DNA of 64,000 nucleotides from Archegozetes longisetosus. Taxonomy: Eukaryota; Arthropoda; Arachnida; Sarcoptiformes; Trhypochthoniidae. Where the stretch lies: the NCBI GenBank assembly GCA_018873245.2, contig JAEMBT020000004.1, forward strand, positions 9,916,652 through 9,980,651, in the 5' to 3' direction. The notes under the pieces are model-generated. The model was not told where the DNA came from. It saw only the letters and a program-made list of their open reading frames with translations, and searched no databases. The stretch's first letter is position 1. Each line of letters starts with the position of its first letter. The position numbers and the translations under genes were made by a program. This document shows, one piece after another, positions 52,783-64,000 of the stretch.

Positions 52783-54743
52783 ATGCAATGTTTACATAGT
52801 TATGGGCGGAATTCTGGTTCTGTAATGGAATCTGAAAATCATAATTTAATTGAATTTTTTAATTCTAGTCAGATTAGTGGCCGAAGAAATCTTTATAAAA
52901 GAAGATGGATTATATTAGCTATAGTTTCTCTGATTAATGTCTGCAACGCTGGGGTTAGTTTTGCTAAACTTATATTTCGATTGTAACTCCACAACCAAGT
53001 TTGTAAACAGTTTTCATAATCTAATAAACAACTATTTAGTTTTATTCACATTTCATTTTCAAATCAGTCATATCTCATTCGCTCAATAGTTATGTTTGAT
53101 TAATATGTTTATGAATGAGTTTCTTAAACTTTTATTATAGATCTGGATATCATACGCATCAGTTCCGGACAGAGCAGCACTTTTCTATGAGACTAATCAA
53201 AATGACATTGATCTGTTTTCATCAGTATTTTTTATTGCTACGATTATCGTTGGATTTATTGCGATGTGGATTCTTGATAACAACGGACTAAAGCTAGGAG
53301 TAATTTCCTTTTACTCATCATTAGTTAACTTAATTTTGTTGTTAAAGTCAAGCTCAAAAACTGAACATGAATTTTCCGAATTTTCTAAAAGCTTTTTACG
53401 CTAAAACCTGACAGATATATTCGGGAGCAATTCTAACAGCAGTTGGTATTTCGATCAGAGCCTTAAGTAGTGCTAGCTTTGTGGTTGATTTACTATCGCT
53501 TTCAATCAGATCACAGTTCATAGTAGCAATAGTCGGTCAAATAGTAGCAGGATGTGCCCAACCATTCGTTTTGTTCACTCCGACAAAAGTGGCAGAATTC
53601 TGGTTCCCCAACAACCAAAGGGTTTTGGCCACAACCATCACAGGAATGGCTAATCCATTAGGAATTGTCTTGGGAAACTTATTATCTCCAATAATTGTAC
53701 CGAATTATCAAAACATTCCTTTTTTGGTAATTGAATTTTCTATATTTAGTTAATTGAACTGAAAATTAATCGATTCATAAACAATATTTGATTGTTCAAA
53801 TGGTAGAGCGTAGTATGGAGTATACCCTCGATAGCATGTCTATTGCTAACTATCATGTTTGTACAATCTTCAAAACCACCGACTCCTCCAAGTGGTAGCG
53901 CAGAAGTCATTTCCTCCATCCCATATTTTACAGGAATCAAAGAGGTTCACTTTATTTATTCAATTTAATTATAAATTAGTTGATTAAATAACCGATTTCT
54001 ATCAAAACAGTTATTAACCCAAAAAGCATACCTGATACTACTTCTTTATATGGGATGTGCTGTGGGCACTTTTTCAGCTTTGATAACAATGCTAGCACAA
54101 GTACTTAAGGCTAAAGGATATCAAGATAGCTTCTCAAGTATTTGCACTGCAATCATGATTGCTTCTGGTATTGTTGGCTCTGCTATATTAGGTTATATCG
54201 CTGATTTCACTAAACACTATATGATGGCAATCAAGATTGCTATCGGACTTACTGCAATCTCTATCAATCCATTATTTGTGGCATTCCGTTATTCTTCAAT
54301 AGAAATTATTATCGCAGTAGCATGTGGAGTATTTGGCTTTTTTGGATTTATGACTTATCCGATAGGTCTTGAGTTAGGAATTGAATGTTCGTTTCCAGTA
54401 GTTCCAGAGGCCACCAGTTCTGGATTACTGATGATCTCAGGACAATTACAAGGAATATTATATGTGTACCTTATGACACAGTTAGCCAAACAAACCGATA
54501 GTGGTGGTTATGACTATACTTGTAAGCATTTTTTATGTTTGAATCAAAACAACTCAAATAATATAACTTTTTGTCTCAGATTCTCTGATCGCTCAGTCAA
54601 GTGTTGTTGTATTGATTTCTTGCTTATTTATTTTACTATTCTTCACCGAATACAAAAGACTCAACTGTGAAAAATTAAATTCAAGACGAAGTGAAGTTAG
54701 TTCTCTAACCATTAACGACAATTCATGTTCTTTATATTCGTAA
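52783..54743 (+). CDS. SLC49-family MFS transporter (FLVCR / MFSD7 type)
   Basis: Six exons: 52783-52953, 53141-53299, 53415-53726, 53807-53944, 54011-54521 and 54580-54743, about 484 residues with 12 predicted membrane spans. The start could instead be the ATG at 52825. Family features: YKRRWIILAIVSLINVCNA opening TM1, YASVPDRAALFY after it, MWILDNNGLKLG at the end of TM2, CAQPFVLFTPTKVAEFWF with the loop GMANPLGIVLGNLLSP, and GCAVGTFSALITM in the second half. The family includes haem and choline/ethanolamine transporters (FLVCR1/2) and SLC49A3. The short loops and YASVPD motif remind me most of SLC49A3 (MFSD7). Substrate not determinable. The C-terminal tail is Ser-rich and cytosolic. Confidence 0.9.
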
Positions 54744-55155
54744 GAAGTTTATTCTTACAACTCGACCAGTCCAATTGCTCAATACTTTTTAATATAAAAT
54801 CTCACTTAAGTTGTTAAATTCTTCTCATTGTTAAGTTGATCTTTATTGGAATAAAATTGAATTATTTTTGAACAAAATTCTAATAAATGTTATTGAAATA
54901 ATTTATTAGGAAACTGAAAATTGATCATTATCAGCAACAAAAGATAGTTATGAGTTAACTCAGAACCGACAATTAGGGCTTTGATGAGGTTTGAAATTCT
55001 GTCGATCGATTGACTTATTTGCAGCTCTACATACAAATCTGTTACCAATAAACTTTTAATATTTTTTTAATAGAAAATCAATTTTTTATTTTTCATTAAT
55101 TAATTAAAAAGATTACAAAGGGCTAATGGATGCGATCAAGTGATCATTTTTCTAA
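54744..55155. other. Convergent 3' region
   Basis: Carries the 3' ends of the SLC49-type gene (+) and RPN10 (-). A minus-strand AATAAA at about 55087-55094 lies about 65 bp beyond the proposed RPN10 terminal exon. Confidence 0.5.
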
Positions 55156-56882
55156 TTATTTTCTATCTTTTCCTTCTTCCTGAAAGAGAAAAATTAAAGT
55201 CTTTAATTACTCGATCAAATTTTCGAATATTTAAAAATTTGCTAATTAAAGTTAGCTTTGCACACATTCTTGCAGTTGGCGCTCAGATTTAGTTTCAATT
55301 GACACAAAATAAGGTTTCAGAAGTAATTTGTTCACTGATTATTGCAGATCTAACTTTCGTACTTAGCTCAATTCATTGCATAAGTTTCTAACTCTTCATT
55401 TAGTCAGCATTTAAGTAAAAAAACATGAGATGATATAATAGCCAGAGTTTACTGGCCAGTGTTTTGAACCTTTTTCATGGAAACAAAGGTAATTGAATCA
55501 AAATTTATAAAACGATGAATAACTTGACAGCATTAATAAGAAATTCAAATAATAGTGATGATCATTCAAGTTAAGACATTGTACTGAGTTATGTAAGACA
55601 AGTTTCCTATACTTTTACGGTATGACGAGTGAGCGCGAGCTCTAAGAATGTGAGGCAAATCAAACACGAATTCTAACTGAAAGTTTAAAAAAGTCGAGGA
55701 AAATATCGGCTATAGAGTCATACTTTATTGTCTTCGTTGTCATCTGTTTCCATGGGAATAGGAGAATCTGATTGATTTGGTTTAGAGGCCGAGTCGTGTG
55801 CCTGTTGTAAAGACATTTGCATTGCATATGCGATCTGTTCCTCTTCAGACATGGTGGCGAAGTCGGGAATTGCTGACTGATCACGAACTCCAGCAACCGA
55901 TGCCTTAGCAGAAGTTCGCTCTTCGTCTGGTTCGAGAGACATCGCAAGAGCTTTTTCAAGAAGCGCTTCTTCTGTGTTAATAGAAGAGCCAGCAGCTGTT
56001 GCACTCGTACCCGCGCCAGAACCACTCTCTTCGGCTGAATGTGCAACAACTCTTCGGGCCTCTTCCTCCTGTCTCTGTCGCTGTTCTTCCATCGATACTC
56101 TCAAAGCCAGAGCAAGTTCTGGATCTTCATTAGGGTCAATACCGAACTCAAAACCAGAGGCACCGATACCGACAGCACCGCTTCCGTCTTCTCCTTGAAT
56201 GACAGGTGAACTGATGAGTGCATCCGAAAGATGAGGTCCAGGAGGGACGGTCACCAAATGAGAAGAAGTGCCTTCAAGTGCTTTAATAAAAGCAGTCAAC
56301 TTCTCAGTATTGATCGCCTCTTCGCCGAAGTTTACCACATCCACATTCACTTTCTCTTTCTTCAGACGCTTCGCTAATTTTATTAATTCTTTTTCATCGA
56401 TTTTATCAACAGGACTGCCAACAAAGACAACGATTCGCATCTTGTGATTCTTTCCCTGTCTGTGCTTTAGTGCCAAATGTGCGACACGAATGCCTGTCAT
56501 TAAATTAATTTCACCGATTGGTTCGACTGAATGTAATTTTGAGAGAATACGTCCCACATCTGTGGTCAGAGTTGTCAACACTTGAGGGGTGGCTGCGAGT
56601 GTTAAGAGCCCAACATTGTTCTCAGGATTGGATCTGGTCTTCGAGTGACAGACCAATGAGACTGCGTCCTGTTGTGCCTGAAGTCGAGTGGGAACAAAGT
56701 CTCCATTTCTCATAAATTCGCTGTTATCAACACTAAGCATACAATCAATTAACCAAACAATTAATCAATCAATTCATCCTTATTTTAATTTGAAAACTCA
56801 TTCAAAAATTGACTCTTTTAAGAGATTTTGAAGTTTGAATCAACTAAGGTTCTTACCAAATTATAGTACTTTCCAAAACCAT
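55156..56882 (-). CDS. Rpn10: RPN10 / PSMD4, 26S proteasome ubiquitin receptor
   Basis: Exon 1 is only 26 nt (56857-56882; GTAAGA donor) and encodes MVLESTII. It splices to 55724-56732, rebuilding [14 protein letters not shown] last small exon, 55156-55179, adds EEGKDRK and stops; without it the protein ends at the TGA at 55718. About 352 residues. The N-terminal vWA domain (1-190) docks on the proteasome base/lid. Three UIM-like helices follow: [28 protein letters not shown] and [14 protein letters not shown], three as in fly, where human has two. The conserved C-terminal block of other animals (QDPEFLQSVLENLPGVDP, from memory) is absent from every frame I checked. The terminal exon is supported by a good acceptor and a nearby polyadenylation signal, but is tentative. 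Confidence 0.93.
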
Positions 56883-57524
56883 TTCTTCTTTATTCTTATT
56901 TTAGTTTGAAATTATTTGCGTTAATTTAATATTGACTATTTTAAGTTTAATAAATATAATAATTTAAGTCAAAAACTACTTATTATTGAATGATATTTTG
57001 CTGAATCACTCACTTATCCAATAATATGTTTTTATTTATTTGCTCTCAAATATACGTAAATAACGTCTATTCAAATTTTTAGGTCTAAAACTTAGACATG
57101 ACTGGATGTCATTGAGTACTGAATTTTATAATAAATTATGTTTTTGTCCAAAATTGAAACTCGACTGGGATAAAGCAAATCTTTCAAATATAACAGAATG
57201 GAAAACTTTTAAAGCTATTGATTTGATGAGAAAGCATAAGTTAACGTGACATAAAATAAAATTTTGTACAGTCTTGAATCGTTTTGAAAAGAAATTGTGT
57301 CTTAAGTTATGTTATAAGGTTATATATGAATACGTCATTGATATAGAGTGGAAATACAGGATTTTCATTACTTGAACGCAAAGCATATGGCAAAACGTGT
57401 CACTAAAATGAAAGCCTATTGTCCTTACGCTAAAAAACGCCGTATGGACTGAGACTTTAAAAGTGATTTACTAATATAATTACTGTTTACCTATTATTAA
57501 TTGTTAATTAATAGCGCAACAGAG
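56883..57524. promoter_or_regulatory. Divergent promoter region of RPN10 and eIF3a
   Basis: 642 bp between divergent ATGs of two housekeeping genes. No TATA box or named motif stands out, and there is no ORF. It must hold both promoters and 5' UTRs. Confidence 0.45.
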
Positions 57525-60500
57525 ATGCCCATTTATTTTCATCGATTGGAGAACGCTCTTAAACGAGCAAACGGTATTCGTCTTACATTATATTAGTATT
57601 TATTTAATTGATGTCTTGCTTTAGTTACGACTTAAATCTATCATTCAGTTTGTTTCACTTATCTGTTATTAATATCTATTTATTTATTTTATAATCTAAT
57701 TTATTCATTTGATTGCCATTCATTTTAATACAAGATTTTGAGCTCAGTTCAATTTAAAACAAATGAAACTTAGTGTTGTTGTATCAAATATTCCTGACAA
57801 ATGCTTGAAATTTTTGATAATAATTGGATTATATAAAGTACAGAAAGTCTTGTCCTATATTTCTATCAATGCTTTCTATAAGTTTTGCTCCATTTTATTG
57901 AACTTAAGTAAATAAGAAAATGAAATGCAATACTTATCGATGTGCGTGTTATGTGTTTAGAGTTCATAGACGTGGGCAAAAAGCCTCGAGCTCTGGAAAT
58001 ACTTTGCGATGTATTGAGAAGTCGTAAACACAGAACATGGCAGAAGAAACACGAAGACATTATGATCAAGTATTTGGAGTTATGTGTCGAACTCAAGAAG
58101 AGTTATGTCGCAAAAGAAGGCATATATCAATACAAGATCATATGTCAACAAACTTACATCAATTCGTTCGAAGATGTAGTCCGAAAGTATATAGAAATGG
58201 CTGAAGAGAAGGCTAATGCGGCTAAAGAGGAATCACAGGCATCAGTCTTGGATGTGGACGATTTGGATAACGCGCAAACGCCTGAAGACATTTTGTTGAG
58301 TGCAGTCAGTAATGAAGATACTCAAGACAGAACTGATAGAGTAGTTCTCATACCATGGGTTAAGTTTCTTTGGGAATCCTATCGCCAATGTCTCGATCTA
58401 TTGAAGAATAATTCGCGAACTGAGCGTTTGTATCATGACATCGCACACCAGGCGTTTAAATTCTGTATAAAATACAATCGAAAGACGGAATTTCGTAAAC
58501 TATGCGATAATCTTCACGCGCATCTGGATATATTGAAGAAACAACAGCTGCAACAACAACAAGTTGGTCATCAACAGCAAAATACGATAAACTTGAACTT
58601 TCCTGAGAGCCAAGCTATGCACTTGGAGACACGTTTAGTACAACTGGACAGTGCCATTCAAATGGAGTTGTGGCAAGAGGCGTATAAGGCAACCGACGAC
58701 ATCAAAAAGTTTGGTCTAATGAATTTGTCTAAAAAGCCTCCGAAGCCTCAACTAATGGCTAATTACTATCAAAAGTTAGCGCTTGTCTTCTGGAAAGCCA
58801 ATTGTCCTCTCTTTCATTCTGCGGCCTTGTTTCGGTTGTTTCATTTGTCGAAAGAATTGCGCAAAAATATAACCGCAGAAGATATTCAAAAGATGGCCAC
58901 CAGAGTGGTTGCGGCAACACTTGCGATCCCGATTCCTCCAAATCGTCCGGAAATCGATAAAATTGTTGATACAGAAGAAAACATAATTGAAAACCATCAA
59001 AGAAATTTGGCATCACTTCTAGGACTAACATCTAGTGTTCCGACAAGAGCTTCGCTTATCAAAGACCTTAAACGAATGGGAGTTCTCCAGCATGCCTTCC
59101 ATCCACTTCAAGATCTTTATCGTTGGCTCGAAATTGATTTTCATCCATTGGTTCTCTGCAATCGAGTGCAACAAGTGGTCGATTTCATTGAAAAGTGCAA
59201 CGAATGTCCAGAACTGAAGCAATACGTAAATTCATTGAAAGACGTGACAATTATGCGTCTGTTGAAAGAAGTTTCTCAAGTTTATCAGACAATTGAATTC
59301 AAGCGTTTGTTAGAACTTTGTCCCTTCGCTAACTTTACATATTTAGAGAAAATGGTTGTCGAGGCCGCTCGAAGAAATGACTTGCAGGTCAGGATTGATC
59401 ACAGAAAGGGTTGTCTGATATTTGGCACTGAATTACGTGTGTCTACTGGTGAAGAACTGATCGAAGGTCCGCATCTGCAAAGTATGCCAAGCGAGCAAAT
59501 TCGCAAACAACTGGTTAACATGTATTCAACTTTGCAAAAGGCGAAACATTTGATAGAACCCGATAGAGTGAAGAATCAACGCGAAGATATTAAACGTAAA
59601 ATAATGAAAGCCTATAGGATGACAGCACAGGAAGAACACAGACGAATACTTAATAGACAAGGAATTATTGAGGAAAGAAAAGAGTTGTTGGAACAAATTG
59701 GACTCAAACGAGAAGAGGAAGAAAGAAAAAAGGTTGAGGAGCACCAACAGAGATTGAGAGAGGCTGAAGAGGAACGAATTATGAAAGAGACTGAAGAACG
59801 AGAACGACAGAGGAAAATGAAACAAGACATTGAGCTTAAGAAACAGATGGCAAAGGATCAGATTTCGATGATTAAGGGCTCACTCGCAGGAAATTTACTC
59901 GAAAACTTGGATGACGAAGAATTAGCTAAATTGAAACCTGAGGATATCCATTCGCGGAGAATTGAACAGTTGGAAAAAGAAAGACGCGAACAATTGGCTA
60001 AACAGAGAAAACTCGAAAGAAAGTTTGATCATTTAGAACGGGCTAAACGTTTGGAAGAAATTCCCTTGTTGGAAAAAGAAGCTGAAGAGTGGCGCATAAA
60101 AGATGAACAACTCTGGGAACAGATGGAAGAAGAACGTATCAAAGAGCTGAAAGAAGAACGTATTCTCGCTCTACAGCATAGGGAAAGGTTTAAACGTGTC
60201 TTGGAGGACAAGGAAATGTTTGCGAAGAAAATAATAAGCGAAAGACATTCCGTGTTTATGAAAGAATTGGCAGCCTTTCAGAGTGTGGTTGACGAAGAAA
60301 GAAAGAGACGTTTGGAAGCGAGAAGAGCAAAAAGAAAAGAAGAGCGAAGATTACAATATATCGCTGAAAAAGAAGAGGCAGAAAGGAAGAAGAAAGAAGA
60401 AATCAGAAGAAAGCTTAAAGAAGAAGCTGATGCAAAATTTGCGGCACAGGCAGAGAAGCAACGCTTGAGGGAGTTGGAGATCGAAGAAAAGCAAAGACAG

Positions 60501-61604
60501 AAAGAGGCTGAAGAAAGAGAGAAACGTCAGCTGCAGAGAGATGCTGATGCGGAAGATAGACCGAGACGACCTCAAAGAGATTTAGATAATGACGAGAAGC
60601 AAACGACTCGAGAAAATGAAAATTGGCGCGATCGCAAACCGGAACGCGTTCCTGAGCGTGATAGAAGAGGACCTGCAACACTATCACGAGGTGATGAAGA
60701 AAATGACAATTGGCATGAAGTTCGCAAACCTGAACGTAATCCTGAAAGAAGACCACCTGTTACTCAATCACGAGCTGACGAAGAGAATGATTGGCGTAAA
60801 GATCGCAATCCAGATCGTAACTTCGATCGCAACACTGATCGCAATCCAGATCGCAATCCAGATCGCAACACTGATCGCAATCCAGATCGTAACTTCGATC
60901 GCAACACTGATCGCAATCCAGATCGCAACACTGATCGCAATCCAGATCGTAACTTCGATCGCAACACTGATCGCAATGAACGCAGTTTCGGTCGTAGTTC
61001 TGACCGTAATTTTGAGCGCAACCCCGATCGTACATCTGGTCGTAATCCTGAGCGTAATCTCGATCGCGAAACTGATAGAGATTTTGATCGCAATTCTAAC
61101 AGAAGAGTTGCACCGAATCAATCGCGTGCTGACGAAGAAAATGATTGGCGCAGAGATCCTAAACCAGACAATCGTAATATAGACAGAGATAGGGACAGGG
61201 ATAGAGACAGAGATAGAGACCGAAGGGGTGCCACAACTCAATCACGAACTAATGATGAAAACACATGGCGTAAAACTGACCGCAATCCCGACAGAAGAGG
61301 ACCTCAATCGCGAGCAGATAATGAAAACGAATGGCGCGATCGCGGAAAACCTGAACGCAATCCTGAGAGAAGAGGTCCTCCACCTCAGTCGCGCGCAGAT
61401 GCTGAGAACGAATGGCGCAAACCTGATAGAAACCCTGAAAGAAGAGGACCTCAATCACGAGCTGATGAAGAGGGTGAGTGGCGAGAAGTTCGTAAACCTG
61501 ACCGTAATTCCGACAGAAGAGGAGCACCGCCTCAATCGAAAGCTGAGGACGATTGGCACGAAGTCCGCAAATCAGATCGTGGTTCTAACAGAAGAAGATT
61601 CTAA
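57525..61604 (+). CDS. eIF3a: eIF3a, translation initiation factor 3 subunit A
   Basis: Exon 1 (57525-57573) encodes MPIYFHRLENALKRAN. After a 387-nt intron, exon 2 (57961-61604) continues EFIDVGKKPRALEIL, for 1230 residues (human about 1380). The ATG at 57942 belongs to the intron. eIF3a is the scaffold of the eIF3 complex on the 40S subunit. Seen: an N-terminal helical repeat region with HRTWQKKHEDIMIKYLELC, AKEGIYQYK, TQDRTDR and PWVKFLWESYRQCLDLL; a PCI domain ending in ARRNDLQVRIDHRKGCLIFG (about 490); a long charged helix (550-880) for eIF3b/g/i contacts; and an Arg/Asp-rich tail of tandem repeats. The tail repeats (DRN-x units, then SRADEENEWR units) differ in sequence from the human DDDRGPRRG repeats but occupy the same place. 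Confidence 0.95.
60801..60976 (+). repeat. Coding minisatellite in the eIF3a tail
   Basis: Tandem GATCGCAAxxxx units of 12 bp (Asp-Arg-Asn-X) arranged in a 60-bp higher-order period; 60849-60900 and 60909-60960 are identical. It encodes about 15 DRN[P/T/F] units. The absence of stops in all frames creates spurious long ORFs on both strands. Confidence 0.9.
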
Positions 61605-63216
61605 GCAATTTTTTAACTAAATATTACAATTACATCTCTAACTATAAAGCCCCAGATTATTATAAATCTATAACCATTTTTTGGAATAAAATTTACATTT
61701 TAATTGATTAGAAATATTCTGAATTAAAGATTTTCAAATTGTGACTTTTGACTTATTTCTACAATTATCAGCATTTCTAATACCTCACAACCGTGTTATT
61801 TAAGAATTGACAATTGGTTCACAACTGCTTCTCTAATAGGCATTAGACAAGTCAATGCTCCAGTTTTGTTAAATCGATTTGAGTCACATCTTTGCTAAAA
61901 AATTTCGTGATTTTTCAGGACCCAATAGTTTGATGAGAAATCTTGGGTGTTTAAAACGATTTGTAAATATGAATTGACAACAGAATAATTGAAGTTGAGT
62001 CATTTTGATCCTTTGATGTAACTATACTTATATTGTGCATATAGTCAAAGGAAAGAGTTTACTACTTTTCAGCTGATTCAACAAAGTTTCAATATGTACC
62101 TACAAAGATGGGTGAAACGAAGGAAAACCATTGTAAATAAAGTGGAAAATAATAGTGAGTTCACTTTTCAGGACTTATTTACTGTTAACTATTTGAAACA
62201 GTTTGAATCTATTGAGTCGATTGCAATGAAGCCTTCAATTCTGATGGATGTTTGCAAATAACTTTAGTTTAAAGATAGGTTATACCGAGTAAGCGTTACC
62301 ACGCGCTAGCTTCAACCTCAAGTGTTATGGAACCAATTTTGCATTAACGAAGGTACCAACAACAGTGAATAAAACTTTCACTTTTCTGGATCTAAATATT
62401 TCAGTTTAGTTCACTTTGACCTGTAATGTCTTGGTTAGGTTTTAAATTGTGCTTAACTTATACTATTCTGAAGCTTGGGGTATATGGCTTTGCTACCGCG
62501 CGTTGAAACTCAACCAACAAAGTATTGAATGAGCTCGTGCTGCAGTAGTAACAAGATCGAAGTAGCTAAAATTACAAATTTTGGCAGTACTACTTATTTG
62601 CTCAGTGAATTTAAGGCTCCAATCAAATTTCCCTTTGATTGCCTTCTATGCCTCAAACTACAATATGATTTATGATCAAAGACGCAAACTTGAATGTGAG
62701 CCAGCAAAACATCAAATAGAAATTTGTTTTTGACGCGTAATTTTCTTTCTTAATAGAGTTTCGACTTATACTTTGAGTGCAATTTTCTCTTATTTAAGAA
62801 TTAGTGCCGCTTACAATTTGTGCTCATTGAGACTTATCAACTTTGACCCTTATTAATAACAATTATTTTCATGTTTCAATTTCATGTGTCTAAATATTGG
62901 CTTTTACCGACGTTTGGTTGAAGTCCGACCGAAATGAACATTTGAAAAACTTGAAAAACGTTTTAGTTTACAAATAGATCGCAAGAGTGCTCTGACATCT
63001 TCTTACTATATCCATTGAAAGTGCAGTTTTTTAAATGTGAAACTCAATGAAAACCACATTATTTTATAGCAATCGAAAACATATGAAAAAATATGAAGTT
63101 TTAAATGAAAACAAGGATAACATTCATTTGAATATTATTTTGTTATGCATTGAAAAGTTGAGAACAAACAAAACAACAGAAGTATATTTAGTAAATATTA
63201 ATCAAAATTGAAGACA
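61605..63216. other. eIF3a to CIAO1 intergenic region
   Basis: 1.6 kb, AT-rich, no ORF or named repeat. Contains the eIF3a 3' UTR (AATAAA near 61685) and presumably the CIAO1 promoter. Confidence 0.45.
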
Positions 63217-64000
63217 ATGTCATTAGAATTAATAGCAGAATTGTTTGGACACAATGACAGGATTTGGTGCGTTCGATGGCATCCGAATGGAAAGCTTTTG
63301 GCCTCTTGTAGTGGAGATAAAACTATTAGATTATGGGCTAAAGAAGGTTTACACCTGATTACCATTATATATGTTCTTCTCATTTCTTTTATGTTATCTA
63401 ATCTTAGGTAATGTCTGGCGATCTAAAGCTATATTAAGTGATGGACACGATAGGACAATCCGATCGATCGCGTGGTCTCCAACTGGTGAATATCTCGCTA
63501 GTGCTTCCTTTGACGCCACCACAAGCATATGGCACATGAAAGATGATCAATGGCAATGTCTTATTAATCTTGAGGGACACGAAAACGAAGTCAAGAGTGT
63601 TAGTTGGTCTCAATCGGGCAAGTATTTGTCGACTTGCAGTCGAGACAAAACGGTTTGGATTTGGGAATGCATTGCTCTCGAAGAATATGAGTGCGCCTCT
63701 GTCCTAACTGATCACACACAAGATGTCAAACGTGTTGTTTGGCACCCAACTCAAGATATATTAGGCTCTTGTGGTTATGACAATACTATTAGGTTATATA
63801 GAGATGATGGCGACGACTGGATCTGTTGCGCAACACTTTCTTCTCACGAATCCACTGTTTGGGCGATCGCTTTCGACTCGACGGGTCAGAGAATCGCCTC
63901 ATGTTCTAGTGATAAAACTGTTAAAATATGGCAATCATCTTCTGACATAACTAAATGGAAATGTGTTTCAACGCTCTCTGGATTCCACGATAGACCCATT
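63217..64000 (+). CDS. Ciao1: CIAO1, cytosolic iron-sulfur assembly WD40 protein (5' part)
   Basis: Exon 1 63217-63346, a 61-nt intron (GTTTAC..TAG), exon 2 from 63408 past the window end; about 241 of an expected 330-340 residues are visible. CIAO1 is a seven-bladed WD40 propeller in the CIA targeting complex with MMS19 and CIAO2B, handing Fe-S clusters to nuclear and cytosolic apoproteins. Conserved blade sequences seen: [101 protein letters not shown] and LSGFHDR. Start chosen at the first ATG; a TTG nine bases upstream is not needed. Confidence 0.95.

Noticed and set aside
57942-57960. ATG at 57942 as the eIF3a start
   Set aside because: It lies before the intron acceptor; the true N-terminus is encoded at 57525 and splices in frame.
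60351-61241. Long ORFs on the opposite strand and other frames of eIF3a
   Set aside because: Shadows of the repetitive Asp/Arg/Asn coding region, which lacks stops in all frames.

Overview
This is AT-rich (about 30% GC by eye) animal genomic DNA with short introns. Many introns are 55-130 nt with GT..AG ends. The gene set (adducin, SLBP, PNRC-type protein, RNF38/44-type E3, CCDC186, an LRP-like receptor) is metazoan. Arthropod-style TTAGG-like repeats and the transposon families suggest an arthropod, most likely a mite or other arachnid. That taxonomic call is inference.

Layout. 1-4940: mobile-element graveyard. It holds a near-intact hAT transposon (136-2348, 8-bp target duplication), an ancient pseudogene between palindromic ends (about 2894-3687), and a GC-rich island (4335-4940) that is both an ORF and a run of strong hairpins. 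6228-8681 (-): three-exon LRP-like receptor. 8760-16541: nested transposons, namely a decayed R1/LOA/I-type LINE between inverted repeats and telomere-like repeats, then a decayed pogo/Tigger-type DNA transposon split by a solo-LTR-like insertion. 17824-19863 (-): nuclear protein with a PCNA-binding (PIP) box, divergent from SMC2 (20536-24282, +). 24930-27498 (+): CCDC186. 29927-30550 (-): PNRC-like. 38039-40919 (+): RNF38/RNF44-like E3 ligase. 42747-43601 (-): SLBP. 47241-51381 (+): adducin, 14 exons. 52783-54743 (+): SLC49/FLVCR-type transporter. 55156-56882 (-): proteasome subunit RPN10, divergent from eIF3a (57525-61604, +). 63217-64000 (+): 5' part of CIAO1, cut by the window end.

Exon boundaries were deduced by hand from GT/AG sites that keep frame and restore family sequence recalled from memory; no alignment was run. 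There is no operon structure. Several genes serve chromosome and cell-cycle biology (PIP-box protein, SMC2, SLBP) or proteostasis and translation (RNF38/44, RPN10, eIF3a), but nothing shows co-regulation beyond two divergent pairs. The long gene-free stretches hold little I can name, mainly microsatellites and decayed repeats. No tRNA, rRNA, CRISPR array or virus was recognised.
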